DNA from: Desulfitobacterium dehalogenans ATCC 51507
GTDB taxonomy: Bacteria > Bacillota > Desulfitobacteriia > Desulfitobacteriales > Desulfitobacteriaceae
Assembly (NCBI RefSeq): GCF_000243155.2
Contig: NC_018017.1
Span: forward strand, 4,092,001 to 4,156,000
Reading direction: 5' to 3'
Length of the DNA: 64,000 nt
This document shows positions 19,550-28,348 of the stretch, one piece after another. The notes under the pieces are model-generated. The model was given only the letters and a program-made list of their open reading frames with translations, was not told where the DNA came from and searched no databases. Made by a program: the position numbers and the translations under genes. Positions within the stretch are counted from its first letter, which is position 1, and each line of letters opens with the position of its first letter.

Positions 19550-21271
19550 TTAATCTGTACGGATGGGATAGGTTTGTGTCCGTCCGTTTTGATAAAAAAA
19601 CAGTACCCATTGGGGCTGTGGCTCTTGGAAATATTCCACTGCTGTTGCCCGAGTCCATTGCCGGCGGTCCATCCCGCGAAACTCCGGTATGATATGAGCC
19701 CATCTTGGATCCTGCTGAAAGGAGTACTTTATCTCCGGATAGTTTGGCGGAAGGTTCTCGTCAGGAAGGAGCAGATATGCTGGAACACTATTGGGGCGTT
19801 CCCACAAATAATAATCCAATCTCAACCGTTCTCTTAGGGGTGCGCATATGTCTGAACGAAAGGACTGATATGCGAAAAAAGCCCATAACTTTTCAAAAAG
19901 GGCCTTAGCTGACCAACTCTGTCTGAACCACCCCTGCTGATGCCAATATTCAGCAAATTCATGATAAAAATCAAAGGGCGTGGAATACCTTCCGATGGCC
20001 CAGTCCAAAGTATGACCAAAGCGACCCGAGTTATAATACCGATCAAGAATATCTTCCAGACGGTGAAGCTTGAGTAGCTCATCATGGCTTAAATCATCCG
20101 TCTGCAAAACGGTATAGGGAGGATCCGGGGAAAAGACGAGCCCATATTCCTTGCTCTTCTTCCGCAGCCCCGACCCCTTAAGCACCTTCAAAAAGCCTAA
20201 CTGGAGCATATCTGGTTGAACGGCATACACTTCATTAAAGGATCCTCGGAAGCTATCCCAGCCTTCTTTAGGCAACCCGGCAATGAGATCCAGATGCAGA
20301 TGAGCTTTACTCATACTGCGAATCTCTCGGACGTACTTTGCCCAGCGTTCAAAATGCTGAGGGCGACAAATGATGGCTAGGGTCTCCGGATTTGTGGACT
20401 GCACCCCGATCTCAAATTGAACCAGATCCTTAGGATAGTCTTGCAAATAATGAAGCCAATCCTCATCCAGCAACTCCCCCGCAATCTCGCAATGGATCCG
20501 AATCCCTGCCTCCGAGGGATAATGGGCTGCTTCTTCCCGGGCAATATCCAAAATTTTAAAGGAATGCTCCTTATCCACATTAAAAGTGCGATCCACTAAC
20601 TTAATGGTCCGTGCTCCGCATTGCAAGGTTTGACGTAAGATCTCGCGAAAACGTTCCGCGGGGAGATACCTAACCCCTTGAAAGGTGGAAGAAAGACAGT
20701 ATTGACAATTAAAAGGGCAGCCACGAGTCGTCTCTACATAGGCAAGACGCCCTTGAAGCTCTTCCTTATGATTATATGGATTAGGAAGCTCAGCCATGGC
20801 TATCTGCTGACGAGGCGGATTTAGAACGATCTCTTGTGTGGAAGATCGCCAGGCCAGCCCCTGTACTTGGGAGGGTTCGGAACCCGATTCCCAAGCCCGC
20901 ATCAGTTCCAGGAAGGTAATCTCCCCTTCCCCTAGAACCGCACCATCAATTTCTGGATTTTCTCTTAAAAAGGCTTCTGCTTCGAAAGAAACCTCCGGTC
21001 CCCCTACCAGGATTCGGGTATGGGGAGAAGTCGGTCTTAACTGACGGATAACCGCCAAGGTCTCCTTCAAGTTCCAGATATAACATGAAAAACCAATGAC
21101 ATCTGCCTTGACTTCATATATCTCGGCAGCAATCCGCTCAATCGGCTCATTAATGGTAAATTCCCGAAGATCAACATCCGGAAATTCTCCTCGAACACTT
21201 TCACGTAAGTACCGTATAGCTAAATTGGTATGCACATATTTCGCATTCAATGCGACCAACAAAATTCGCAA
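19550..21271 (-). CDS. B12-binding radical SAM protein (DUF4080 type)
   Basis: 573 residues. Residues 1-140 form a cobalamin-binding domain (MRILLVALNAKYVHTNLAI, IGFSCYIWNL, VGGPEVSFE). The radical SAM domain follows with its iron-sulfur motif RGCPFNCQYCLSS (about 180-192). The C-terminal 200 residues match the DUF4080 extension. Such enzymes use S-adenosylmethionine and often B12 for methylation or rearrangement; the substrate is unknown here. Start ATG at 21271. It heads the operon running through the lipoprotein, rapZ, yvcK, whiA and rpoN. Confidence 0.92.
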   Translation of the reverse strand: MRILLVALNAKYVHTNLAIRYLRESVRGEFPDVDLREFTINEPIERIAAEIYEVKADVIGFSCYIWNLKETLAVIRQLRPTSPHTRILVGGPEVSFEAEAFLRENPEIDGAVLGEGEITFLELMRAWESGSEPSQVQGLAWRSSTQEIVLNPPRQQIAMAELPNPYNHKEELQGRLAYVETTRGCPFNCQYCLSSTFQGVRYLPAERFREILRQTLQCGARTIKLVDRTFNVDKEHSFKILDIAREEAAHYPSEAGIRIHCEIAGELLDEDWLHYLQDYPKDLVQFEIGVQSTNPETLAIICRPQHFERWAKYVREIRSMSKAHLHLDLIAGLPKEGWDSFRGSFNEVYAVQPDMLQLGFLKVLKGSGLRKKSKEYGLVFSPDPPYTVLQTDDLSHDELLKLHRLEDILDRYYNSGRFGHTLDWAIGRYSTPFDFYHEFAEYWHQQGWFRQSWSAKALFEKLWAFFAYQSFRSDICAPLRERLRLDYYLWERPNSVPAYLLLPDENLPPNYPEIKYSFQQDPRWAHIIPEFRGMDRRQWTRATAVEYFQEPQPQWVLFFYQNGRTQTYPIRTD

Positions 21272-21477
21272 AAAGGATCGACTCCTTCCCTCTCTAGTAT
21301 AGCTTTATCCCGGCTTTATTGCAATTCTTATGCCAATTCTATCTCTATATAAAAATTTTTAATAATAATTAAATAAAATTTGAAAAAGTAGATTTAAACA
21401 AAATCTTATGTACTGTCACCTTTCTATTAAGACTATGAATATACTGTTTATAGTATAGCGCTGTATTCAGAGGTGAT

Positions 21478-22779
21478 ATGATGAGAATTTTACGTAGAGG
21501 GTCCAGAGGAAACGATGTTGCCGAAGTCCAGGTCCGTTTAAGTGAGCTGGGATACATACCCGGACCCATCGATGGAACCTTTGGCGCTAAGACAGAGGCA
21601 GCTGTAATCCGCTTTCAGAGGGACAGGGGATTGACCCCTGATGGGATCGTAGGCCCCCTTACTTACAATGTTCTCTTCCAGCCTGTTCCACAACCAGACT
21701 ACGTCCCTTATACCATTAAAGCCGGCGATACTCTTTACAAGCTTTCACTGATCTATGGAGTATCGGTAGATGAGCTCTTTGCCGCCAACCCTGGTGTCGA
21801 CCCCTACCAATTGCGCATCGGCCAACAAATCGTAATACCCAAAAGACCCGGAAGACGACATACTTTTTCAGCTTGGATTCCTTATTGGGTACAACAGGAG
21901 GCCATGGCTGTAGTACGCCAGCATGCTGAACTTTTCACAACTCTTTCTCCCTTCTGGTATGAACTCACCCCAACAGGAGATTTGCTCCTTTATCCTAATG
22001 GCGAAGACTCTGCATTGATTGAATTCACACTCTCTCGAGGGATCGAGCTTATACCTTTAATCGCCAATAATTATGATCAACAACTGATCTCCACTGTATT
22101 GAACAACCCCACCATCCGTCAACGCCATGTTACCCAAATCGTTAATAAAGTTCTTTCCATGAATTATGCCGGAATCGAGATCGATTACGAAAATATTGCA
22201 GTCACTGATCGAGATCTTTTTGTCCTTTTCCTAAGAGAGCTCAAAACAGCTCTGGTACCCTATAACAAAAAGCTATACGTAGCCATTCAAGCGAAGACCT
22301 ATGCCGACGAGCCGGTCAGCGCCGGCCATGATTATTTGGGGATTGGGAGTATTGTAGATGTTGTTCGCCTCATGCTCTATGATTATAGCTGGGATACTCC
22401 CGGCTCTATTGCCCCAGTCGGCTGGATTCAGGAAGTCCTTGACTATGCGGTGACCGTTATCCCTAGCTCAAAACTGGAAGCCGGTTTGCCTACTTACGGT
22501 TATGATTGGGGAACCACCAGGAGAGGTGTTACCTATGACGCAGCAATCCGTCTAGCCCAGCAATACGGGGCTCAGATTATTCAGGATCCCCAAGGGGGTC
22601 CTCACTTCAGCTATATTGATGCTGATGAAATAGTCCACGAAGTCTGGTTTATCAATGCAATTTACTTTGCTACCTTCGTGGATATCGTCAATCAGTATAA
22701 TATTCGAGGAATATCCATCTGGTATCCCGGTGGAGATGATCCTCAGATTTACACCGTGATTCGGGACCGGCTGATGTAA
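21478..22779 (+). CDS. Peptidoglycan-binding / LysM / GH18 glycoside hydrolase
   Basis: 433 residues in three parts. A peptidoglycan-binding domain (about 1-65) has RRGSRGNDVAEVQVRLSELG and IDGTFGAKTEAAVIRFQ. A LysM domain (about 78-122) has YTIKAGDTLYKLSLIYGVS. A GH18 barrel makes up the rest, with the catalytic DxxDxDxE-type region as YAGIEIDYENI (Glu near 240). It resembles spore cortex-lytic or coat-associated YaaH/SleL-type N-acetylglucosaminidases. It has no signal peptide, which fits spore proteins made in the mother cell. Two tandem ATGs (21478, 21481) follow GAGGTG. Confidence 0.92.
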   Translation: MMRILRRGSRGNDVAEVQVRLSELGYIPGPIDGTFGAKTEAAVIRFQRDRGLTPDGIVGPLTYNVLFQPVPQPDYVPYTIKAGDTLYKLSLIYGVSVDELFAANPGVDPYQLRIGQQIVIPKRPGRRHTFSAWIPYWVQQEAMAVVRQHAELFTTLSPFWYELTPTGDLLLYPNGEDSALIEFTLSRGIELIPLIANNYDQQLISTVLNNPTIRQRHVTQIVNKVLSMNYAGIEIDYENIAVTDRDLFVLFLRELKTALVPYNKKLYVAIQAKTYADEPVSAGHDYLGIGSIVDVVRLMLYDYSWDTPGSIAPVGWIQEVLDYAVTVIPSSKLEAGLPTYGYDWGTTRRGVTYDAAIRLAQQYGAQIIQDPQGGPHFSYIDADEIVHEVWFINAIYFATFVDIVNQYNIRGISIWYPGGDDPQIYTVIRDRLM

Positions 22780-22804
22780 TGTATATAAAAGACTGTATAA
22801 AAAT

Positions 22805-23035
22805 AAAAAAGCGTTTACTCGGGTCGCGTAGCTTTACGCACATCGCTCACTCCATAGCTCCAGGGCTGGTCCACTCGCTTTCTTAACAGCTCCGCCAAAC
22901 CTTTGGGTAATACCTGATGTAAACCGGTGGCTCCGCAACGTTAAGAAAGCATCGTTAACCCGACCGCCCCTCCGCTAAATCCGTTCGCTCCTGTGCGTAA
23001 AGCTACGCTTGCGGGTCCCTTTTCAGCGCTTTTTT
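22805..23035 (-). repeat. Structured repeat, divergent copy B
   Basis: A divergent member of the same family, minus orientation. Terminal stem AAAAAAGCG / CGCTTTTTT (22805, 23027), then a 17-bp perfect stem GCGTAGCTTTACGCACA / TGTGCGTAAAGCTACGC (22826, 22992), then an 11-bp perfect stem GCTTTCTTAAC / GTTAAGAAAGC (22877, 22940). Stem sequences are unlike copies A1-A4. The unpaired blocks match: on the minus strand, GAGCGAACGGATTTAGCG and GCTATGGAGTGAGCG correspond to the A-copy blocks. The gap 22780-23499 holds this copy, A2 and two plain hairpins. Confidence 0.85.
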
Positions 23036-23095
23036 GGGGCTTTTGCTACTCTCTTTCAGGTCTTTTTCAGGGCAGGTTGTCTTGGTCGGGTAGCT

Positions 23096-23337
23096 GCACT
23101 GCTCAGACCCGAAAGACAGCCCAAGGGTTTTGCTTTAAGGCAGAGAACGGATTCTAAGCGAGCAGGTAAGCAATCTTCGCGAAAAGACTGCAGCAGAGTC
23201 GGGTTGGAAACAGGAAGTTTCCAACCGGCCATTGAGCAGGAGCGATTTGGCCGGGAACCCGACACAGCGGAAGTCTTGAGCGATTAGATTGCTCCGCGCA
23301 GCTTATGGAGTGAACGCCGAAAGCAAAATCCTGGAGA
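23096..23337 (+). repeat. Structured repeat, copy A2
   Basis: Same layout as A1. The 5' end has AGGGTTTTGCTTT, which pairs with AAAGCAAAATCCT through one G-U. The GTCGGGT / ACCCGAC stem replaces GTCAGGT / ACCTGAC of A1, and CCGGCC / GGCCGG replaces CCGGCT / AGCCGG. It sits about 60 bases from copy B, head to head with it. Confidence 0.9.
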
Positions 23338-23354
23338 ATCAGCTTCCGGGGCTT

Positions 23355-23395
23355 TTTCAGAGTAGGGTAAGAAACGACCTTATCCTACTCTGAAA
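23355..23395. terminator. Strong hairpin downstream of copy A2
   Basis: A 17-bp stem (TTTCAGAGTAGGGTAAG / CTTATCCTACTCTGAAA) with one mismatch or wobble and a 7-base loop. There is no clear T-run on either side, so termination is uncertain. Confidence 0.45.
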
Positions 23396-23437
23396 GTGGA
23401 TAAGGCCGCCTTTTTTAATGATGATACAGACAAACGC

Positions 23438-23478
23438 AGGGCTGTGATAAAACCATTAGCAAGTTTTAACACAGCCCT
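23438..23478 (-). terminator. Intrinsic terminator after the deacetylase gene
   Basis: Stem AGGGCTGTGATAAAAC / GTTTTAACACAGCCCT, 16 positions with one mismatch and a 9-base loop, followed on the minus strand by GCGTTTG. It lies 22 bases past the stop at 23500. Confidence 0.8.
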
Positions 23479-23499
23479 TTCCTGAGTTGATCCTAAACC

Positions 23500-24576
23500 C
23501 TAATCGTGAAACCCTCCTGGGAAGAGAATGGGGGCAACCTCAGGGGATAGTACTCCGAACTCATAGCCTTGCTCCTTGAGAAAACGAATAATCTTCGGCA
23601 AGGCATCCACTGTCGTCCATTTGCCCGGAGCGTCGTGCATCAAAAGAATAATTCGGTCTCTACCAGGGACTTGTTCTTTGACATTCCTAATAATAGTCTC
23701 CGCAGACACCAGAGGTGCCGATGCATCCCCTGTACTTACATTCCAGTCATAAACTAAATAATCCAGCGCATCCACTGCGTTATAGTAACTGATATGAAAA
23801 TTTCCGTGGGTTCCCCCCGGAGTACGGATCACCTTGGGGCGAACACCAATAAGTTGGTAAATTAAATCTTCGTTCTTTTTCAGGTTAGCTACAAATGCCT
23901 CTGGACTTTTGTAGATTTCACTGTAATTATGAGAATAAGTATGATTGCCAATAGCATTGCCTTGTTCATAGGCCTTTTTGAGCAACTCAGGGTATCTTTC
24001 GACCTGGCTCCCGATAACAAAGAAGGTAGCGTTAACCCCTTCCCTCTTGAGTACTTCCAAGATAGGGGCTGTATTTTCCGAGGGTCCGTCGTCGATGGTT
24101 AAATAAACAATTTTCGAAGGTTCTTCTTTAAATACACGATGCTTCATAGCTAAGCCCGGAGCAGTGGGAGGTGTGCCGGATAATTCATAAAATGTACGAA
24201 CCGGGGTCCCTGGAGGAGCCGGTTCCGGAGACATATTCGCCGGACTCTCTTGAGAATTTTGCGCAGGAGGAATTTCTATAAAAACGGGATCATCGGTCCC
24301 TTCTTCATTGGTGTTGGAATTTTCGTTACCCTCTTTTATGAGGTCATCCTTTTCTTCATAAATGGGGTTTTCTGCAGTGTTGCCATCGCCCTGAGAGCTT
24401 TCTTCCGGAGATTTATCTTGTCCTCCTGTACCTTGCTTATTCTCTTGAGCCATATGAAATCCTTTGAACGTTTTGAAGGATTCTAAGGAGAGCGAACTGC
24501 ACCCCACTAAAGCGAGGGCCCCTATAATAAGTAATGTTAGCCCGAATCTTCTCCATACTCTGCTGTCTTTTTTCAT
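23500..24576 (-). CDS. Polysaccharide deacetylase lipoprotein (NodB domain)
   Basis: 358 residues. Lipobox ALVGC near residue 26. A low-complexity linker rich in Glu, Asn, Gly and Ser spans about 40-120. The NodB homology domain follows: motif 1 TIDDGPSENT (about 157), motif 2 NHTYSH (about 212), motif 3 RTPGGTHG (about 248), and a late LLMHDAPG. Members remove N-acetyl groups from peptidoglycan or other GlcNAc polymers. Start ATG at 24576 after AGAGGCG. Monocistronic. Confidence 0.93.
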   Translation of the reverse strand: MKKDSRVWRRFGLTLLIIGALALVGCSSLSLESFKTFKGFHMAQENKQGTGGQDKSPEESSQGDGNTAENPIYEEKDDLIKEGNENSNTNEEGTDDPVFIEIPPAQNSQESPANMSPEPAPPGTPVRTFYELSGTPPTAPGLAMKHRVFKEEPSKIVYLTIDDGPSENTAPILEVLKREGVNATFFVIGSQVERYPELLKKAYEQGNAIGNHTYSHNYSEIYKSPEAFVANLKKNEDLIYQLIGVRPKVIRTPGGTHGNFHISYYNAVDALDYLVYDWNVSTGDASAPLVSAETIIRNVKEQVPGRDRIILLMHDAPGKWTTVDALPKIIRFLKEQGYEFGVLSPEVAPILFPGGFHD

Positions 24577-24886
24577 GATTATACGCCTCTTTTCTTCTGC
24601 CTGTCTCCCTTGTACGTCAAAGATTTCTCAATAAGCAAGAATCCTTCACATTAATAGACGTATAACGCATTCCTTTTGTTCCGCGAAAATGAGAGTTAAC
24701 AAAAATTTAATATTCTTTAATTAAAGCGAACCCTTTCTTATGGGCCAAGGTTATGATAGCTCAGGGAAACTTAACGCACCAAATGATTATCAGCGTCAAT
24801 ACCCCAATCTTATCTTATTAGTTGAATTTAAAACTTAAGGTGATATACTTATAATTGTAAAATAATAGAAAAGCGAGGCGAAACAG
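24577..24886. other. Divergent intergenic region
   Basis: 310 bp between the divergent deacetylase and CWB2 genes. AT-rich. It holds the promoter listed at 24822-24849. I found no riboswitch or other structured element. Confidence 0.6.
24822..24849 (+). promoter_or_regulatory. Sigma-A-like promoter of the CWB2 gene
   Basis: A -35 of TTGAAT (24822-24827), a 16-base spacer, and a -10 of TATACT (24844-24849). It lies 38 bases upstream of the start codon. Confidence 0.6.
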
Positions 24887-26821
24887 ATGACATTTGAGAA
24901 GAAAGCAACAAGTATCTTCTTAACATTCACCATTTTTTTTGCTTTAGTTTTTCCCGGGCTAACCTATGCAAGCACAGCACCAACAGTGAATCGATTGGCT
25001 GGCCAAGACAGGTATGAAACGGCAGCAACCATTGCCAAGCAATGGTCACATTCAGACTATGCGATTCTTGTCTCCGGCGAAAACTATCCGGATGCACTGG
25101 CAAGTGCACCCCTGGCCCCAAAACATAATGCACCGATCCTATTAACTACTTCAGATAGTTTGCCGACACCCACTAAACAGGCTTTAGCCGATTTAGAGGT
25201 GAACCAGGTCATCATCGTTGGCGGAACCGGAGTTATTGCACCTTCTATTGAAGCAGAACTGCAAGCCATGGGAATCTCTACAACCCGGCTTGCCGGTCAG
25301 AACCGGTATGAGACCGCTCTAAAAATTGCCGACCAAGTTCAAAACTCACCGTCCCAATTGTTCGTTTGCACCGGTGATGATTTTGCGGATGCTCTTTCTG
25401 TGGCACCCATTGCGGCAATCGAACAGATTCCGATTCTTTTAGTTTCCGGCGACTCTTTAGCAAACTCTGTCCAAGAATATCTTGATTTAAATTCGGCTCA
25501 TATCACGAAAACCTATGTAATTGGCTATTCAGATGTTATTAGCGACAAGGTCGCCAGTCAATTTCCTAATGTTGAGCGTATCGTCGGGGCTGATAAATAT
25601 GCCAGAAATATCGCTGTCAACGAAAAATTCAATAACTTATTCAGTACAGGAGCCATTTGTATTGCCAGTGGAGAGGGATTTGCCGACGCTCTTTCCGGCT
25701 CTGCACTGGCAGCCAAAAAATCCGAGCCGATTATTCTCGTCAATAACGCTACTCCTGATACGACGAAAAAGTATTATCAACAACGATTGGTGAACTTAGA
25801 TCATCTCACTGTGTTTGGCGGAACAGGGATCGTTCCGGATAAGGTCATGCAGGATTTAAAGCCCCCTGCTGATTTACCGGTGGGAATCAGACTGGATAAA
25901 ACCTTTATAACTCTGACCAAGGGACAAAGTGAATCTCTGACAGCTATACTGGATATGTCGTCAGGTTCAGTTGAAGGAACCGGCAATGAGCTTGTTTGGC
26001 TGTCCAGCAATCCGACTGTGGCTACGGTGAGCCAGGGAAAAGTTGAGGGTATGGGTTATGGATCAGCCCATATTACGGTAAAAACAAAAGACGGCAGCCA
26101 AGCCTCTTGCCTTGTTGCTGTGGATTCACCAACTAAAAAATATAGAACGATGAATTTGAGCAACTACACAAAAACCGGAACAAATACCGCTACTTTTAAA
26201 TATCAACTGCTTGATGAGACAGGTAAAGATATTACCGCGGAAATTCCAGCCTCTCAATTACGTGCAACTTCTACCCTAAGCTCATCTATTTCTTTAGATC
26301 CAAGTCAAGGGATAGGAACCATAACCTTTAAGTCTTCTTCAGATACGGGCAAACCCATTACCATTATACTCCTTGACGGAGCGAGTGGTTCAGCAGTGAG
26401 CCTCGACTCAACTTCAAACGCAGGTTCCTCCAGTTACACTTATCCCGTCGGTATTCCCCAACCTGAATTGCCGCCCCCAAACCCCGACCAGAAAATTAGT
26501 GAAATCAAGATCACTTCAACAAAACTGGGCATAGCTTGGAGCGATGGCATCAGTAACGACATGGGTTATGCAACCTATATTGTAAAGGATCAAAATGGCC
26601 GTGATATTACCAACTCATCTCTTGCCAATAATCTAAAGGCTACCAGTGATGTGGGTATTGCTGCCACAGCCTACAAGGGCCTGCTGAAAGTGGATTTCGG
26701 TCCGAATCTGGATGCTTACTCCCTGACCGGGGTTACAGTAACGATTACCGATCCCCAAAGCGGCGTGACGGGCACGGCGACCTTAGAAATTACTCCGCAG
26801 ATTCGCGTCATATCGCCTTAA
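24887..26821 (+). CDS. Cell-wall-binding repeat (CWB2) surface protein with Ig-like domain
   Basis: 644 residues. A signal peptide (residues 1-28, ending TYASTA) precedes three CWB2 repeats (about 32-315), each starting with a RLAGQDRYETA-type block or its variant and containing an FADALS or YPDALA block and a VIIVGGTGVI block. Residues about 330-420 look like a bacterial Ig-like (Big_2) domain (ITLTKGQSESLTAIL, VTVKTKDG-like). The remainder is beta-rich. CWB2 repeats anchor surface proteins to the secondary wall polymer. Single gene, own promoter and terminator. Confidence 0.92.
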   Translation: MTFEKKATSIFLTFTIFFALVFPGLTYASTAPTVNRLAGQDRYETAATIAKQWSHSDYAILVSGENYPDALASAPLAPKHNAPILLTTSDSLPTPTKQALADLEVNQVIIVGGTGVIAPSIEAELQAMGISTTRLAGQNRYETALKIADQVQNSPSQLFVCTGDDFADALSVAPIAAIEQIPILLVSGDSLANSVQEYLDLNSAHITKTYVIGYSDVISDKVASQFPNVERIVGADKYARNIAVNEKFNNLFSTGAICIASGEGFADALSGSALAAKKSEPIILVNNATPDTTKKYYQQRLVNLDHLTVFGGTGIVPDKVMQDLKPPADLPVGIRLDKTFITLTKGQSESLTAILDMSSGSVEGTGNELVWLSSNPTVATVSQGKVEGMGYGSAHITVKTKDGSQASCLVAVDSPTKKYRTMNLSNYTKTGTNTATFKYQLLDETGKDITAEIPASQLRATSTLSSSISLDPSQGIGTITFKSSSDTGKPITIILLDGASGSAVSLDSTSNAGSSSYTYPVGIPQPELPPPNPDQKISEIKITSTKLGIAWSDGISNDMGYATYIVKDQNGRDITNSSLANNLKATSDVGIAATAYKGLLKVDFGPNLDAYSLTGVTVTITDPQSGVTGTATLEITPQIRVISP

Positions 26822-26849
26822 CCCTTTCACCGACTTCAACCCTGGATTT

Positions 26850-26890
26850 TGCCAAAGAGAGCCTTTTAAAGTATCTCTTTGGCATTTTTA
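26850..26890 (+). terminator. Intrinsic terminator after the CWB2 gene
   Basis: Stem TGCCAAAGAGA / TCTCTTTGGCA, 11 bp perfect, followed by TTTTTA. Confidence 0.9.
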
Positions 26891-26910
26891 TGTCCTTTTT
26901 CTGTCCAGGT

Positions 26911-27723
26911 TTATTTATGTTTAAGCAGAACATACTCCTCAATAGCCTTGGCAACGCCATCCTCTTCGTTGGAAGCGGTTACCACATCAGCTGCATCCTT
27001 TACCTCTTGCAGAGCATTAGCCATAGCTACTCCGAGGCCTGCACACCGAATCATCTCCATATCGTTGAGACTGTCTCCAATCGCCATGACCTCCTCCCGC
27101 TTGATGCCCAGCCCTTCGGCAAAGGTGAGCAGGGTGTTTCCTTTATTGACTTCCTGATGATTCATCTCCAGAAAATAAGGTTTGGAAGAGGTTAAATGAA
27201 GCTTATCCGGTAACTTTTGGCATAACTTTTGCCGTAATCCTGCCAGCTCTTCAGGGGATCCAAAGGCTATGATCTTCTCCACGCCCTCTTTTTCCTCTTC
27301 AAGGATTGTCATAAGGTCAGCCTCTTCTACAGTGACCCTGATTTTTTGCCCATAGGCCTGGGACCATTCGTTCATTTCCTGAACAAAAACCCTGTCCTCC
27401 CGATACATATGAAAGTGCACCTTTTCCCTCAATAAAAAGCCAATCACTTCCCGGGCTAGGGCCACAGGAATTACTTTTCGGTAAAGAATTTTCCGGCTTA
27501 TAGCCTCCTGAATCATGGCTCCATTATACGTAATGATAGGAACGTCCAACCCCAATTGCTCAGCATAGAGTCTGGCCGAAGCGGGCATCCTTCCTGTGGC
27601 AAAGGTCACATAAACGCCTTGCTCCCTTGCTTGCCGGATAGCTTCAATGACCCGCTCCGATAGGGTTAAATCATCTCTTAATAAGGTATCATCCAAATCC
27701 GTGGCCACCAGTTTGATATTCAA
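26911..27723 (-). CDS. HAD-IIB (Cof-type) phosphatase
   Basis: 270 residues. HAD motif I is ATDLDDTLL (about 6-14), motif II TFATGRMP (about 40), motif III with Lys in the C2 cap region, and motif IV AIGDSLNDMEMI (about 215). Cof-type members dephosphorylate sugar phosphates, FMN or pyridoxal phosphate; the substrate cannot be told. Start ATG at 27723. It converges on the CWB2 gene. Confidence 0.93.
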   Translation of the reverse strand: MNIKLVATDLDDTLLRDDLTLSERVIEAIRQAREQGVYVTFATGRMPASARLYAEQLGLDVPIITYNGAMIQEAISRKILYRKVIPVALAREVIGFLLREKVHFHMYREDRVFVQEMNEWSQAYGQKIRVTVEEADLMTILEEEKEGVEKIIAFGSPEELAGLRQKLCQKLPDKLHLTSSKPYFLEMNHQEVNKGNTLLTFAEGLGIKREEVMAIGDSLNDMEMIRCAGLGVAMANALQEVKDAADVVTASNEEDGVAKAIEEYVLLKHK

Positions 27724-27838
27724 ATGACTTCAACTCCTCGATTGTTTAATTCGACAAGCCGAAGAAGGAATCCTTTCCAAAGCTATTAACCTCAGGTTCT
27801 TATTACCTCCAGATATTGAAAATTCTCCCCAATTCCTC

Positions 27839-27867
27839 TTGACGCGGGACGTTTTTTCTATTATGGT
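27839..27867 (+). promoter_or_regulatory. Promoter of the GntR-ABC operon
   Basis: A -35 of TTGACG (27839-27844), a 17-base spacer, and a -10 of TATGGT (27862-27867). The -10 lies within the left arm of the operator palindrome. Confidence 0.65.
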
Positions 27868-27895
27868 TATATACATAAGTATATAACCATAATAG
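27858..27895 (+). promoter_or_regulatory. Operator palindrome for the GntR/YtrA regulator
   Basis: A perfect 17-bp inverted repeat, CTATTATGGTTATATAC and GTATATAACCATAATAG, with a 4-base centre. It covers the -10 and start region of the operon and is followed about 60 bases later by the regulator gene, as expected for autoregulation. Confidence 0.75.
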
Positions 27896-27953
27896 TCTGT
27901 GTTTTATCCAGCGCTGAACACTTATTTTACTCTATGAAGGGGGGTGTCGTTCC

Positions 27954-28322
27954 TTGAGTCAACCATTCGATAATAACAAACCTATCTATATTCAAATCCG
28001 GGAATTGATTGAAGATCAAATTGTTAACAATCAGCTTAAGGAGGGCGAGCAAGCTCCTTCCACCAATCAACTGGTCAATTTCTATAAGATCAACCATGTA
28101 ACGGTATCCAAGGGGGTTAATCAATTGATTGACGAGGGTATTTTGTTTAAGAAAAGAGGCTTAGGCATGTTTGTGACAGAGGGAGCCCGGGATCGGCTCC
28201 TGGAAAAGCGTAAGGATGCCTTTATTAATGAGTATCTCGTAGGCTTACTCCAAGAGGCTGGTAAACTGGGGATATCCACAGAAGAAATAATTGAACTTAT
28301 CCGAAGGATGAAGAGCTGTTGA
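27954..28322 (+). CDS. GntR-family (YtrA-type) transcriptional regulator
   Basis: 122 residues, short as in the YtrA subfamily: a winged helix (about 8-75: PIYIQIRELIEDQIVNN, EGEQAPSTNQLVNFY, ITHVTVSKGVNQLIDEG-type) and a short helical tail for dimerisation. Such regulators repress adjacent ABC transporter genes. The start is TTG at 27954 after AAGGGGGGTG; the upstream ATG frame stops after seven codons. It is the first gene of a three-gene operon with an ABC ATPase and a membrane protein. Confidence 0.9.
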   Translation: MSQPFDNNKPIYIQIRELIEDQIVNNQLKEGEQAPSTNQLVNFYKINHVTVSKGVNQLIDEGILFKKRGLGMFVTEGARDRLLEKRKDAFINEYLVGLLQEAGKLGISTEEIIELIRRMKSC

Positions 28323-28348
28323 TTACTACGATGAAAGGACGGGATTCT

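Noticed and set aside
23009-23287. Open frame of 92 residues
   Set aside because: It reads through repeats B and A2, with a translation resembling the frame in A1; a by-product of the repeat.
22780-23499. Insertion sequence or MITE
   Set aside because: No transposase frame and no clear target duplication. Paired base changes with one-polarity G-U pairs favour a structured RNA, though a mobile origin is not excluded.
24650-24840. Possible c-di-GMP riboswitch upstream of the CWB2 surface gene
   Set aside because: The conserved core bases and paired stems of the known classes are not present.
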